From an uncultured Oscillospiraceae bacterium (GTDB lineage Bacteria > Bacillota > Clostridia > Oscillospirales > Oscillospiraceae): 64,000 nt of DNA. Every line of letters begins with the position of its first letter. Position 1 is the stretch's first letter. Shown one piece after another: positions 1-9,523 of this stretch. The stretch is taken from contig CAKSWT010000011.1 in assembly GCA_934512135.1 (NCBI GenBank), positions 31,158 to 95,157 of the forward strand, given 5' to 3'. The translations under genes were made by a program, and so were the position numbers. Below the pieces are notes generated by a model that did no database searches, was not told the origin of the DNA, and saw nothing but the letters and a program-made list of their open reading frames with translations.

Positions 1-98
1 TATCCCCATCGCAGCAGACAGAGACAATTCAGGCGCAAGGAGACCCCGACATTATGGAGACTGGGTATGACCGAAACTGCCGCAGAGATTACTTTCGA

Positions 99-1112
99 CT
101 AAACCAGATGCAGCAGATGCTGTACCACCAGAGATACCACAGCCACAACAAACCAGCAGCAAAGCCCCAGGACAATAGGACGCGCGCCGTTCTTCACCAG
201 ACTTTTCAGATTGGTGTTTAATCCGATGCCTGCCATGGCAACCACAATGCCAAATTTACCCAAACCGTTAAGCCAGCCGGAGGCAGCTGGGGAAATCCAT
301 CCTGTGGAGTTTACAATGGCGGTCAGCAGAAATCCCAGAACAAACCAGGGAAAAATCTTCACAATGGAATAGTTGGCGGCGGCTGCGGTTCCCTGCCGTT
401 TCCGCTTCCAGGTGCGATACAGGGTCAAGGCCAGCGTAATGGGAATAATCATCAGGGTCCGGGTGAGCTTCACGACGGTAGCCAGCTCGCCTGCCGCATC
501 GCTGAAGGCAAATCCGGCCGCCACTACGGATGATGTGTCATTGATGGCGGTTCCGGCCCAAATGCCAAAGCCTGTATCCGTCATATGGAGTATCCGTCCC
601 AAAGCCGGGAAAATAAACACCGCCAGAATGTTGAACAGAAAAATGGTAGAGATCGAATAGGCGACCTCACGGTCGTCTGCGTCAATCACAGGGGCGGTCG
701 CTGCAATGGCACTGCCGCCACAGATGGAGGTGCCCACACCAATTAGTGTTGCCGTATTGCCAGGAACCTTCAGAACCCGTCCCATCAGGAAGGCCGTCAA
801 AAGGGATGCAGCAATGGTACAGAGCATCACAGCCAGAGACTGCCCCCCGGCGGCCAACACGGTACGGATATTCATGCCAAAGCCGATAAAAATAATGGAG
901 TACTGCAAAATCTTTTTACTGCAAAATGCGATGCCCACATCCATGCCGGATGGCCGTTTCCAAAGGGCCAGAATCATTCCCAACAAAATTGCAAATACAG
1001 GACCGCCAACCAACTTTCCCACCGCCGGAATATAGTTGGCCATGGCCCAGGCTGCTGCACCAACCAAAAGGCAAATCAGGCAGCCGGGCAGAAGATTGTT
1101 TTTCTGTTTCAT
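99..1112 (-). CDS. YeiH-family putative sulfate/anion exporter
   Basis: A 337-residue polytopic membrane protein of the YeiH/UPF0324 family, annotated in databases as putative sulfate exporters. About ten hydrophobic segments are visible, and the glycine-rich GGSAIAATAPVIDA stretch near residue 125 is typical of the family. An in-frame extension upstream to 1343 lacks family similarity; the ATG at 1112 (MKQKNNLLPG) follows an AAGGATG ribosome site and gives the normal family length. It lies downstream of, and on the same strand as, the SLC13-like permease. True substrate unknown; sulfate or sulfite export is a family-level guess only. The leftmost 98 bases of the window show nothing. Confidence 0.85.
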   Translation of the reverse strand: MKQKNNLLPGCLICLLVGAAAWAMANYIPAVGKLVGGPVFAILLGMILALWKRPSGMDVGIAFCSKKILQYSIIFIGFGMNIRTVLAAGGQSLAVMLCTIAASLLTAFLMGRVLKVPGNTATLIGVGTSICGGSAIAATAPVIDADDREVAYSISTIFLFNILAVFIFPALGRILHMTDTGFGIWAGTAINDTSSVVAAGFAFSDAAGELATVVKLTRTLMIIPITLALTLYRTWKRKRQGTAAAANYSIVKIFPWFVLGFLLTAIVNSTGWISPAASGWLNGLGKFGIVVAMAGIGLNTNLKSLVKNGARPIVLGLCCWFVVAVVSLVVQHLLHLV

Positions 1113-1255
1113 AAATACACATCCTTGTGATTGATCCTTTAAAAGCGGCGCCTGCACCGAACTGTGTGCAGACGCCGCACCATATGGTGTTGATGCCATT
1201 CCCCACCGAGAGAAGCGCGGCATTTGTCGCCACGTGCATATGGCAGAGAGCCGTA

Positions 1256-2659
1256 TCAGGCGATCTTCACCACAAACATCCACCAGGGAATTACAATTGC
1301 CAGCGTAAAGATGATCGAAACCAGCATTTTTGCCGCGCCGCACTTGGCAAAATCCTTCAGCGTCACATAGCCCATGCTGTAGAAAATTAGGTAAGTGCCG
1401 ATCTCGTAGGGCAGAATCAGCTGATCCAGGCCAAGATAGAACGCATATGTGGTTGCCAGCGGCGTAACCCCCAGCCCAAGCGCAATGCCCGAGAGCAGCG
1501 GCGCAATGGAGGACATGGCCGCCATCGGCGTCAGAAGGAAATTCACCATGATGCCGAAGATAAATACAACGGCAAGGAAGCCATAGGTCCCGGTTCCGCT
1601 CATCAGGGGCAGGGCCTTGTTGACGATGTACTGTCCTGCGCCGGTGACATTGGCCACCACGCCAATGGACAAGCAGGCAACAATAAAGAAAATGACGTTG
1701 AAATTGATCTTACGGAAATGCTCTGGCTTGCCGACCTTGATGCCAGGCAGATAGCAGATAACGGGAGCCAGCAGGAAGCCATAGAGCATGTCAAAGCCAT
1801 ACTTTCCGATCCAGCGATTCAGCAACAGGTATACCAGCAGCGCAACCAGGATAACCAGAACCTTTTTATCATTCCGGTCCATTTTGCCCAGATCCTTAAG
1901 CTGCTGCCGGAAATAGGCCTTACCGTTGATGGGCTGCTCAGGCTTCATCATCTTCGTAATAATAAATGCCATCAGGAAGGGCATCAGCAGCAGGGGAAGA
2001 TCCTGCAGGAAATAGTCAATGAAGTTGGTATTCAGTGCTTCCGCAGCTACCCCCTCGACGCTCTTGGACATATCCAAGAACATCTGAATCCCGGAGGGCG
2101 AATAGACGAAGCTGGATGCTGTATGGAATCCAAAGCAGGCTGCCATCAAAATGCCGCCGGAGGCCTTGCCCACGGGCAGCTCCAGGGATTTGATAATAGA
2201 AAGGGTAATGGCTGCCACAGCCAGGCTGGTCCAAGTGCCGGGAATAATAATAATGGCCAGAATCGATGTAATGGTAATACCAAACACAATGCCGGTATAG
2301 GTTCCGCCGGTTAGAATAATGCAGTGATATGCAATTCGCTTAAGAATTGTGGTATCCTCCAGAATCGCCACCAAAAGCAGTGTTGCCAGAATATACCACG
2401 GAATAGAGTTTGTCCATGCAGAAAAGACACGGTCCATGGGCGCAATGCCGGTGACGATATATAGGGTCATCATTAAAATACCGGCTACTGCATTTTCCAT
2501 TTCATCAAAACAGAACATTGCAATGCCCATCAGCGTAATGGCGAAGAACATCCGAATGTCTCCGGTAAAGGACTCGCTGGTAGGGATCAGCAGAATCAAT
2601 ATGGGAAGTCCTAGGGTCACGATCCAGCTGATTAGACTTTTTTTACTCGCCTTGGTCAT
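1256..2659 (-). CDS. SLC13/DASS-like anion permease
   Basis: A 467-residue integral membrane protein with 11-13 hydrophobic segments, resembling the divalent anion:Na+ symporter (SLC13/ArsB-type ion transporter) superfamily. These carry dicarboxylates, sulfate or related anions. The start at 2659 (MTKASKKSLISWIV) is preceded by GGAGGAG at good spacing; 34 further in-frame codons upstream have no signal. The YeiH-like gene follows 143 nt downstream on the same strand, so the two could be a transport pair. The window cannot show whether the substrate belongs to the flavin reductase encoded divergently at 3012. Confidence 0.8.
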   Translation of the reverse strand: MTKASKKSLISWIVTLGLPILILLIPTSESFTGDIRMFFAITLMGIAMFCFDEMENAVAGILMMTLYIVTGIAPMDRVFSAWTNSIPWYILATLLLVAILEDTTILKRIAYHCIILTGGTYTGIVFGITITSILAIIIIPGTWTSLAVAAITLSIIKSLELPVGKASGGILMAACFGFHTASSFVYSPSGIQMFLDMSKSVEGVAAEALNTNFIDYFLQDLPLLLMPFLMAFIITKMMKPEQPINGKAYFRQQLKDLGKMDRNDKKVLVILVALLVYLLLNRWIGKYGFDMLYGFLLAPVICYLPGIKVGKPEHFRKINFNVIFFIVACLSIGVVANVTGAGQYIVNKALPLMSGTGTYGFLAVVFIFGIMVNFLLTPMAAMSSIAPLLSGIALGLGVTPLATTYAFYLGLDQLILPYEIGTYLIFYSMGYVTLKDFAKCGAAKMLVSIIFTLAIVIPWWMFVVKIA

Positions 2660-3011
2660 GATTTCTCCTCCTGTCTGTCGTTTTCTTCCCGGGGCTCCAC
2701 ACACGTTTGATCTTACCCGGCGACCACCAAAAAGGGAAATATGATTTTTCGATGAAGTCAATCGAAGGTTTTTATCACGGCATACGCTCTACAAATTGCA
2801 CAACGCAAAAAGACACTGCATTTTCAAGGTTTTTTCCCCGGAGTATTAAAAATCTTCCATATATTTTGATTTCTTTTGGCATCATAAGATTTTACGATCA
2901 ACGCAATTGAAACGATGTATTTCCTATTTTGCGGAAAATTCTCTATACTAGTGGAGGAAAGCTTCTGCAGGCGGCTCCACACAAAGACACCTGTGAAGGA
3001 GAAAACCATTT
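2660..3011. other. divergent intergenic region (352 nt)
   Basis: A+T-rich non-coding stretch between the SLC13-like permease (leftward) and the flavin reductase (rightward). On the plus strand TATACT at 2944-2949 is a plausible -10 element, but no matching -35 lies 16-18 nt upstream. AAGGAG precedes the ATG at 3012. No convincing gene or structured RNA was seen. Confidence 0.4.
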
Positions 3012-4970
3012 ATGAATTCCTATTACCCTCATATTTTTGAGCCAATTACCATTGGCGGCGTGACGTTTAAAAACAGAATCTTCACCGCCCCGTCCATGGG
3101 GCATATGATTCAAAACAATGCCCCCACCTATCCGGAACCGGCCATGATCGCCAACTATTTGGAAAAGGCAAAGGGCGGGGCTGCGCAGATCGAGTGCGGC
3201 GGCCAGCAGGTCAATCAACCCGGTCGAAATCCGATTCATTCCAACTTTGACATTGAAGATCCTACCGGCTGGCGGAACTTCATCCACTTTACCAATGCCA
3301 TTCATTTCTATGATGCGAAGGCATCCTACGAGCTGATTCACTTTGGCTCTGAGGGGGAATACACCGAGGAAGCCAAAAAGGAAATCATCTATGGATGTTC
3401 CGATTTTGTACGAAATGATGGCCTGCACTTCCATCAAATGCCCTATGAGGAAATGGATAAGCTGGCGGATCGCTATGCGGCTCTGGCCGAATGCGTCCGA
3501 TTCTGCGGATTTGACACGCTGCTGATTCACGGCGGGCACGGTACGCTGCTGCAGGAATTTGTTTCGCCACGCTCCAACCACCGCACAGATGAATACGGCG
3601 GCTCCATGGAAAACCGTGCCCGGTTCCCCCTGATGGTGCTGGATCGGATTCGTCAGCGTGTGGGCCACGATCTTCTGATCGAGTATCGTATTTCCGGCTC
3701 GGAATGTGTTCCCGGCGGCTTCGAGATTGATGACTGCATCGAGTTTCTGAAGCTCATTCAGGACCGCATTGACATTGCCCATATTTCCGCAGGCGTTGTC
3801 CGGGAACCCCGACTGCGTGCCATTACCCATCCCACGGGATTCCTCCCCGAGGCTGCCAATGCATATCTGGCCAAGGCGGTTAAGGCATGCCCGGACATTC
3901 ACATTCCTGTGCTTACAGTCGGCGCATTCCAGCAGCCAGAGGCCATTGAGCGCGTCCTTGCCAACGGGGAGGCGGACATTGTGGCAATGGCCCGCGGCAC
4001 CATTGCGGACCCCTACACAGTGGAGAAAATCCGGGCGGGACGGCCCCAGGATATCGTCCCCTGCATCAAGTGCTTCCACTGCCTTGACGACTTCAAAAAG
4101 ACCCACTATTACTCCTGCGCCGTCAATCCCATTGCCGGACGGGAAACGCAGCTGGACATGCTGATTCCAAAGGAATACACCAAAAAGAACGTGGCCATCA
4201 TCGGCGGTGGTCCCGGCGGAATGAAAACTGCGCTTTTGGCCTCCCAGCGCGGCCATAGGGTCTCCCTGTTTGAAAAGCAGCCTGTGCTGGGCGGGCAGCT
4301 CAATGACGCCGACTTTATGTCCTTTAAGTATGACCTGAAGGCCTATAAAAACTATCTGATCTCTCATGTGGAGCAGGACCCCAATATCACGGTACATCTG
4401 AGCTATGAGGCAACGCCGGAGAATATTCAGGCGCAGCACTTTGACAGCGTCATCTGTGCCATTGGTGCCGTTCCGCTGATTCCCAGAATTCCCGGTGTGG
4501 AGGGTGCCAATGTAATCTGGGCAGGCGACAGCTTCTTTGCCCCTGAGCGTATTGGAGATCGTCTTGTTATCATTGGCGGCGGCCAGGTGGGCTGTGAAAC
4601 CGGTGTACATTACGGCATGAACGGGAAGCAGGTCACGATTTTGGAGATGCAGCCCAAGCTGGCTCCGGATGCCATGAGAACCTATCAGGAGGAGCTGGAG
4701 GGACAAGTTCACGACCACTGCACAGCGATTTTGTGCGCCAAGGTCACCCAGATTGAACAAGACGGTGTCACCTATGAGGACAGCACCGGACAGGCCCACA
4801 AGGTTTCTGCTGACACGGTGATTCTTGCGGTGGGCATGCGCCCACTGGCTGTACAGGCGGAAGCCTTCCGCTCCTGTGCCGAAAACTTCCGAAAGCTAGG
4901 CGACTGTGTGAAGGTTGGCAATGTCAAAACCGTGACCAGAGCTGCCTACGACGCAGCAATGACCATTTAA
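3012..4970 (+). CDS. Old Yellow Enzyme/2,4-dienoyl-CoA reductase-family flavin oxidoreductase
   Basis: A 652-residue two-part reductase. Residues 1-340 form the FMN TIM barrel of the Old Yellow Enzyme family (start MNSYYPHIFEP; HGGHGTLLQEF near 176). Cys351, 354, 357 and 369 (CIKCFHC...C) fit a 4Fe-4S ligand set. A FAD/NAD(P) pyridine-nucleotide domain follows, with GGGPGG near 396 and a second GGGQVG near 525. This is the architecture of 2,4-dienoyl-CoA reductase, trimethylamine dehydrogenase and BaiCD/BaiH. It should reduce an activated C=C bond in the cytoplasm; the substrate is unknown. A paralogue is encoded at 14495-16513. Confidence 0.9.
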   Translation: MNSYYPHIFEPITIGGVTFKNRIFTAPSMGHMIQNNAPTYPEPAMIANYLEKAKGGAAQIECGGQQVNQPGRNPIHSNFDIEDPTGWRNFIHFTNAIHFYDAKASYELIHFGSEGEYTEEAKKEIIYGCSDFVRNDGLHFHQMPYEEMDKLADRYAALAECVRFCGFDTLLIHGGHGTLLQEFVSPRSNHRTDEYGGSMENRARFPLMVLDRIRQRVGHDLLIEYRISGSECVPGGFEIDDCIEFLKLIQDRIDIAHISAGVVREPRLRAITHPTGFLPEAANAYLAKAVKACPDIHIPVLTVGAFQQPEAIERVLANGEADIVAMARGTIADPYTVEKIRAGRPQDIVPCIKCFHCLDDFKKTHYYSCAVNPIAGRETQLDMLIPKEYTKKNVAIIGGGPGGMKTALLASQRGHRVSLFEKQPVLGGQLNDADFMSFKYDLKAYKNYLISHVEQDPNITVHLSYEATPENIQAQHFDSVICAIGAVPLIPRIPGVEGANVIWAGDSFFAPERIGDRLVIIGGGQVGCETGVHYGMNGKQVTILEMQPKLAPDAMRTYQEELEGQVHDHCTAILCAKVTQIEQDGVTYEDSTGQAHKVSADTVILAVGMRPLAVQAEAFRSCAENFRKLGDCVKVGNVKTVTRAAYDAAMTI

Positions 4971-5002
4971 ACGGATTGATCAGAGATTCCCCCCATCTAA
5001 AT

Positions 5003-5043
5003 AAACCACACAGCCACCGGCTTCGCCGGTGGCTGTGTGGTTT
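5003..5043. terminator. bidirectional intrinsic terminator
   Basis: A perfect 18-bp stem (AAACCACACAGCCACCGG and its complement) closes a 5-nt loop. It has A-rich sequence on the left and T-rich on the right. It sits between the convergent flavin reductase gene and the LysR gene and could end both transcripts. Confidence 0.85.
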
Positions 5044-5095
5044 CTCTTAAAATGGACGTTTCCCAAGAATCGAAGGGCTATGGTTCCTTAGGAAG

Positions 5096-5980
5096 CTATG
5101 TATGCATCACCGTCGGGAGCTGCTCTAAAAGCCGTGCTACCATGGGATTACTGGTCCCGCGGTTCCATACCAGCTCATGAGAGATCACTGCAGCCTCATC
5201 CGGAATAGGAATGGCCTTCAGTCCGGGATAGCGGTGCTGCCGATAATAGACCTCCGAAAGCAGCATGATGCCCTTTCCCATCTGGGCATAGACAAACCCG
5301 GCACACATGGAGTCCACTCGGTGAATTTTGGGCTCCAGCTTCATGTTTTCCAGCGTTTTTAGCACACGGGAATTCCCCCGGGGCTTTTCGTCTACCAGCA
5401 ACAGGTCCAAACGGTCTACGGCCTCCTGACAGGTTTCAATGCCGCTGTCCTCCCGTACCACCATGACCACTCGCGTCTCATAGACCTTTCGAGAGGTCAA
5501 ATCCGGCGGCAAATGCTCCCGGTGGCGCAAAATCAGAAAGGCTGCATCCAAGTCACCGTAAATCACCTGGTCTGCACATTCTGTGAAGGGGGCGCGGATC
5601 AAGGTCAGCTCCACACCGGGATTCTGAAGTCCAAAGTGCGCCAGCGCTTCGGTGACGCCGATGCATTCGTAGTGATCCTCGGTATTGTCAAAGCCAATCC
5701 GCAGAATTCCATTTTTCCGACTCTGACTTTTCCGGATGACATCAGGCAGCAGGGCCGCCTGCTCCAGCATCTCCTGTGCGGGAAGCATCAGCGCCTCCCC
5801 CTCCGGCGTCAGCGAGACCTTCCGGCGATCTCGCACAAACAGTTCTGCGCCCAACTCCCGTTCCAGCTCCGCAATCTGATAGCTCAGCGCGGGCTGTGAG
5901 ATATACAGGCTCTCGGCGGCCCGGCTGAAATTTAACTGCTCCGCTACTTTCAGGAAGTACTCCAGCTGCTTGAGTTCCAT
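5096..5980 (-). CDS. LysR-family transcriptional regulator
   Basis: A 294-residue LysR-type regulator. The N-terminal winged HTH is clear (MELKQLEYFLKVAEQLNFS, then AESLYISQPALSYQIAELE, residues 1-65). Residues ~90-290 form the periplasmic-binding-like effector domain. It is convergent with the flavin reductase at 3012 and lies 115 nt downstream of a solute-binding lipoprotein on the same strand, so it may control either unit. An imperfect inverted repeat (TTCCT...AAGGAA, 6004-6027) lies 23 nt upstream of its ATG and may be its own promoter/operator. The effector is unknown. Confidence 0.9.
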   Translation of the reverse strand: MELKQLEYFLKVAEQLNFSRAAESLYISQPALSYQIAELERELGAELFVRDRRKVSLTPEGEALMLPAQEMLEQAALLPDVIRKSQSRKNGILRIGFDNTEDHYECIGVTEALAHFGLQNPGVELTLIRAPFTECADQVIYGDLDAAFLILRHREHLPPDLTSRKVYETRVVMVVREDSGIETCQEAVDRLDLLLVDEKPRGNSRVLKTLENMKLEPKIHRVDSMCAGFVYAQMGKGIMLLSEVYYRQHRYPGLKAIPIPDEAAVISHELVWNRGTSNPMVARLLEQLPTVMHT

Positions 5981-6003
5981 TTCGTCGCCTCTTTTCCCCT
6001 TGA

Positions 6004-6027
6004 TTCCTATATAATTATTATAAGGAA
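6004..6027 (-). promoter_or_regulatory. A+T-rich imperfect inverted repeat before the LysR gene
   Basis: Arms TTCCTATA and TATAAGGAA flank an A+T core, 23 nt upstream of the LysR ATG. The position and content suit a -10 region or autoregulatory site. It is inferred from symmetry alone. Confidence 0.3.
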
Positions 6028-6095
6028 CAAGCCGCTGTTGCGCAAGGGGAAGTTTCCGGGACTCTAGGCCGGTAATGGCTTAGTGCGCATTTCGA

Positions 6096-7781
6096 TCAAT
6101 CCAGATAGCGGTCCAGGGCGGCCTGCTTGCATTCGATGCAGGCGTCGATGCCCATGGCTTCTACATCCGCCACATAGTCGTCGAACTCATCCAGGGAACG
6201 GTCCCCGATGACAAAACGGACGATTTCGGCCAGAAGATAGGTGTTGATGTCAGAATAGGCCCGGCTGAAGGTTTCCTGTTCCTGGGTGTTCATGATGGCG
6301 TTGGCAGAATAGCCATACTCGTTGTCACCCATTTTCCAGATATCCAGAGAGGCCATCTGGGCATCGGAATAAGTGGACCACATCCGCTCCGGCTCATTGT
6401 AGCCCAGGAATACCGTGGCATACATGGCAAGGCCGAAGTTGATATTCTCTGCACCGGTGATCAATTCGGTAAGCTGAGGCTCGCCGTCCACATATTCAAA
6501 GCCTTCCCCTTCCACGCCGTAGTTCAGCAAGAGCCGGCCTTCGTCTGTGTAGCGATAGTCCAGCCACAGGGCGGCAATTTCCGGGTAGGCGCAGGTGGAA
6601 GCAATCACCTCGCCGCCGCTGGTGGCCATTTCCGTTGCAACACGGATCTTATTTACATCTCCGCGGTTCTGCACCGCATCCTGAACAGGCCAGATTTCAA
6701 AGGTGCTGGAGGAATCAAACATGCTGTCAAACTCGTGCATTCTAGCCAGCTCGCAGACCCAAAGTCCCATGTTGTCGGTGGTGATTTGGTCAGAGGGCGC
6801 CGTCATGGGATCGGCAACGCTGTAAAAGTCCTTGTAAATCAGGCCCTCGGAATACCACTGGTTCATCATGGTCAGATAGTCCTTGAATTCCGGCTGGATG
6901 GGGCCAAATTTGACTTCTCCATCCACCTGATAGAAGGGAGCGTCCATCATGGACACATAGCCGTTGATCCCAAAGCCGGAGCAGAAGTAGTTTCCGGTTA
7001 ATACGCCGCTGGAGCCCATATGCATGGCCGCATTGGCGCCCAGCTGGTTCTTAAAGGTAGTGAGCACCTTGTGGTAATCGTCATAGGTCTCCGGCATGTC
7101 AAGCCCTAACTGGTCCAGCCAATCCTTCCGGATCACCAGGCCGAAGTTGACTGCAACGTTTTCGTCATACATGCTGTTTACCGAAAGGATCCGTCCCTCG
7201 TCGTTGACAGCAGTGTGCATATACTCGTCGTTGCTTTTCAAAATTGCATGATAGTTCCGGAGATAAGTGTCCATATATTCCGTCAGGTCGATGCAAATAT
7301 CCTGTTCAAATGCCTGGTCGGGAGACAGGTTGGAGCTGGCGGGGAATATGTCCACATAGTCTCCGGAGGCAATCATCAGGTCAAAATCCTGTCCCTGGTT
7401 AAAGGGGGAGGATTCCCGATAGTCCACGTGGATGCCGGTTCGTTCTTCCAGCGCCTTGTAGACGGAGGCATCTCCGGGGGCGCAGACCGCAGAGAGGTCA
7501 GGATTCCAGGAAATCCAATAGGAAATGGAGATGCTGTCGTCGTGGATGGGAAGGGTGTATTCCAGTTCCGGCTCGGGCACCGTCTCTTCCGTGGACATCA
7601 CGGTACTTTCAGGCTCCTGATTTTCTTCCGGCTTCGGCGCCTCGGAAGGCGCAGACGTCTCTGCGATGGTCTCAGCCGGTGCAGAGGATGCGTCGCTGAC
7701 CGCCGTGCCGCCGCAGGCGGTCAATGAAAATAGCATACTCCATGCCAGAAGCAGCGCAATACAAGATCTTCGTTTTTTCAT
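6096..7781 (-). CDS. extracellular solute-binding lipoprotein (LipO-like)
   Basis: A 561-residue ABC-type solute-binding protein. The signal peptide ends in lipobox LTAC, with Cys23 as the lipidation site. It is followed by an Ala/Ser/Glu-rich linker to about residue 70 and a large type-1 binding fold. It should be anchored on the outer face of the cytoplasmic membrane. No ABC permease or ATPase is encoded nearby, so it is an orphan receptor here. Its two relatives in the window (12722-14443 and 33255-34964) share length and layout. It lies 51 nt downstream of the MaoC-like gene and is probably co-transcribed with it. Ligand unknown. Confidence 0.85.
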   Translation of the reverse strand: MKKRRSCIALLLAWSMLFSLTACGGTAVSDASSAPAETIAETSAPSEAPKPEENQEPESTVMSTEETVPEPELEYTLPIHDDSISISYWISWNPDLSAVCAPGDASVYKALEERTGIHVDYRESSPFNQGQDFDLMIASGDYVDIFPASSNLSPDQAFEQDICIDLTEYMDTYLRNYHAILKSNDEYMHTAVNDEGRILSVNSMYDENVAVNFGLVIRKDWLDQLGLDMPETYDDYHKVLTTFKNQLGANAAMHMGSSGVLTGNYFCSGFGINGYVSMMDAPFYQVDGEVKFGPIQPEFKDYLTMMNQWYSEGLIYKDFYSVADPMTAPSDQITTDNMGLWVCELARMHEFDSMFDSSSTFEIWPVQDAVQNRGDVNKIRVATEMATSGGEVIASTCAYPEIAALWLDYRYTDEGRLLLNYGVEGEGFEYVDGEPQLTELITGAENINFGLAMYATVFLGYNEPERMWSTYSDAQMASLDIWKMGDNEYGYSANAIMNTQEQETFSRAYSDINTYLLAEIVRFVIGDRSLDEFDDYVADVEAMGIDACIECKQAALDRYLD

Positions 7782-7832
7782 GCTTATTTCCCCTTTCTAT
7801 ATGGTATGAACACCTTCACCACACAAGTGGTA

Positions 7833-9122
7833 TTACGATTTCGTGGGCAGGCAGGCTGTGATGGGGCAAATCTGTAGAATATTCCCCTCCAGATCCTCTC
7901 CCCAGGCGCATATATCGATCACATGCCGCCCATGCTCGTCTACCCGCTTTCCGTAAATATAAGCCTTGCCAATGACTGTGTCCCCTTCCCCACCGTGGCG
8001 GTTCAAGGGCCGGTTTTCATAGCCCGGCACAACCCGAGTGAGCAGATCGTAATCCTTGGGCACAAAGCCGCTGCGAAGCTCTTTGAAGAAGGGATAGAAC
8101 CGCCAGCAGTATCGGGTCACATAGCCCTGATCGCCGATGTAGTTGGTGACCGTGCGGAGAACATGATGTCCCGCCGTGTCGTTGTAGAAGGCCATACGTC
8201 CGCCGGGAATGTTCCGGGAGCCCAGGTGGAGCGCTGTTTCAAAGAGATAATTCCCGTTGCCGTCCCGGAAGCAGGTCTTCCGTTTTTCCTTGTCCCGAAG
8301 GAACTTTCGGGAAAGGGTATTCTGGTTGCCGTACCAGGCAATCATGTCCATATAGGTGATGGGTCCGGAGCAGGTTTCCGGCATAAACACGCCAATTTCC
8401 GCGTCCTCCCAGTAGAGCGTGTCTGCGCCCCGGATGGTTTCCTTGTCCCAGATGGAGACGATTCGATCCCAGTCCTCATCGGTGGTATAGTGCGCAGGAG
8501 GAAAATAGGCAGACCACTCTCCCATGTTTTCCGAGAAATCCACCGGAGGACCTCCATCGGCCCGTTTTTTATAGCAGTCGCGGGTGTTTCCGGTGGCCTT
8601 TACTACAATGTTTCCGGCTGCATCCTCCATACTGCCGGTGCCACCCAGATACCACATCCGGAGATCGCTGCCAGGCTCGGTCAGATCAACCATCTCGTTG
8701 GTCTCCCCGGCGTCCTTCAGCAGATCGCCGGAGACGATGGGCCGGGCCAGCTCAATGTCCGTGCCATCGTTGGTGTAGTAAAATGCGTCGGCAATATCCT
8801 TGGGAAATCCCAACATCGCGCCGCCGCCGCGGCCCACAAACCCCGGCAAGGCCGGGAGTCCCTGGTAGCCTGCCTTTTTTGCATATTCCACATCGTTGAA
8901 CAGGGGATTGTAGGGATCCCATCTGTGGTTATATGCCTGGATCTCCTCCACCGAATAGGGCTTTGCTTCCGGCGGCCCGAAGAAGGGCATATCCTCCATC
9001 CCCGGAGGTCCCATCATGGGCATGTCTCCCATCTCTCCGGCGGCCATTTTCTGCCGCTGCTGGACAAAGGGCAGCTCCCAACTGTCATATTTCCCTGGCT
9101 GGAAGGTTTTCCATTGGATCAT
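7833..9122 (-). CDS. MaoC-like (FAS1-type hotdog) dehydratase domain protein
   Basis: A 429-residue soluble protein resembling the N-terminal MaoC dehydratase / FAS1-like dehydratase family, probably two hotdog domains. The region around residues 60-110 (NHRWDPYNPLFNDVEYA, then ALPGFV) is the most family-like part. A Met/Pro-rich insertion (GEMGDMPMMGPPGMEDM, ~30-47) is unusual. Such proteins hydrate or dehydrate enoyl thioesters, or bind related acyl groups. Neighbouring flavin reductases suggest a reductive pathway with enoyl intermediates. It starts at an ATG preceded by AGGAGG and is divergent from an AraC regulator across a 401-nt gap. Confidence 0.65.
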   Translation of the reverse strand: MIQWKTFQPGKYDSWELPFVQQRQKMAAGEMGDMPMMGPPGMEDMPFFGPPEAKPYSVEEIQAYNHRWDPYNPLFNDVEYAKKAGYQGLPALPGFVGRGGGAMLGFPKDIADAFYYTNDGTDIELARPIVSGDLLKDAGETNEMVDLTEPGSDLRMWYLGGTGSMEDAAGNIVVKATGNTRDCYKKRADGGPPVDFSENMGEWSAYFPPAHYTTDEDWDRIVSIWDKETIRGADTLYWEDAEIGVFMPETCSGPITYMDMIAWYGNQNTLSRKFLRDKEKRKTCFRDGNGNYLFETALHLGSRNIPGGRMAFYNDTAGHHVLRTVTNYIGDQGYVTRYCWRFYPFFKELRSGFVPKDYDLLTRVVPGYENRPLNRHGGEGDTVIGKAYIYGKRVDEHGRHVIDICAWGEDLEGNILQICPITACLPTKS

Positions 9123-9523
9123 TTACAGCTCCTCCTTTTACGAAACGGCATAACCAAGGGTAAGGGCCACCCGTTTCTTTCGATATAATACGATTATATC
9201 GACTTGCATCCTTAGTGATAAGAGACAATTTTTGCAATAAAGGCCCATATCGTTTTGGGATTTTGCACAAGGGACACATGTCCCCTTGGAAACACCTTCC
9301 TGCGCAAGAATTGTCCCATAGGGTCCATGGGGCAGCCGAATTGGCCCAAATTCTCGCCTGCCCGGTTTCTCTGGGACCATCCATTGGGAAAATTCCCCTC
9401 TCCTCAGTGGAGGATTCCCTGGGTTTGATTTTTCCGGGCTTTTTTCTTGACATTCTCCCAGGATGTCTGTAAGCTAAAAAGGAAGGAATCCAAGGTCCCA
9501 TACCCACGAGAAGGAGGGTAAGT
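9123..9523. other. divergent intergenic region (401 nt) between MaoC-like and AraC genes
   Basis: Non-coding regulatory region. It contains a perfect palindrome with TATAAT on both strands (9180-9202), 58 nt upstream of the MaoC-like ATG. GAAGGAGGG lies just before the AraC ATG at 9524. Nothing else recognisable was found. Confidence 0.5.
9180..9202 (-). promoter_or_regulatory. palindromic operator/-10 region
   Basis: Perfect 10-bp arms (TCGATATAAT and its complement) are separated by 3 nt. Each arm contains TATAAT, so the site may be both -10 element and operator for the leftward MaoC-like/lipoprotein unit. The divergently encoded AraC protein is the obvious candidate binder (inference). 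Confidence 0.5.

Noticed and set aside
2943..4799. A 618-codon open frame antisense to the flavin reductase
   Set aside because: It is a shadow of a clear Old Yellow Enzyme gene; no start site and no recognisable family.
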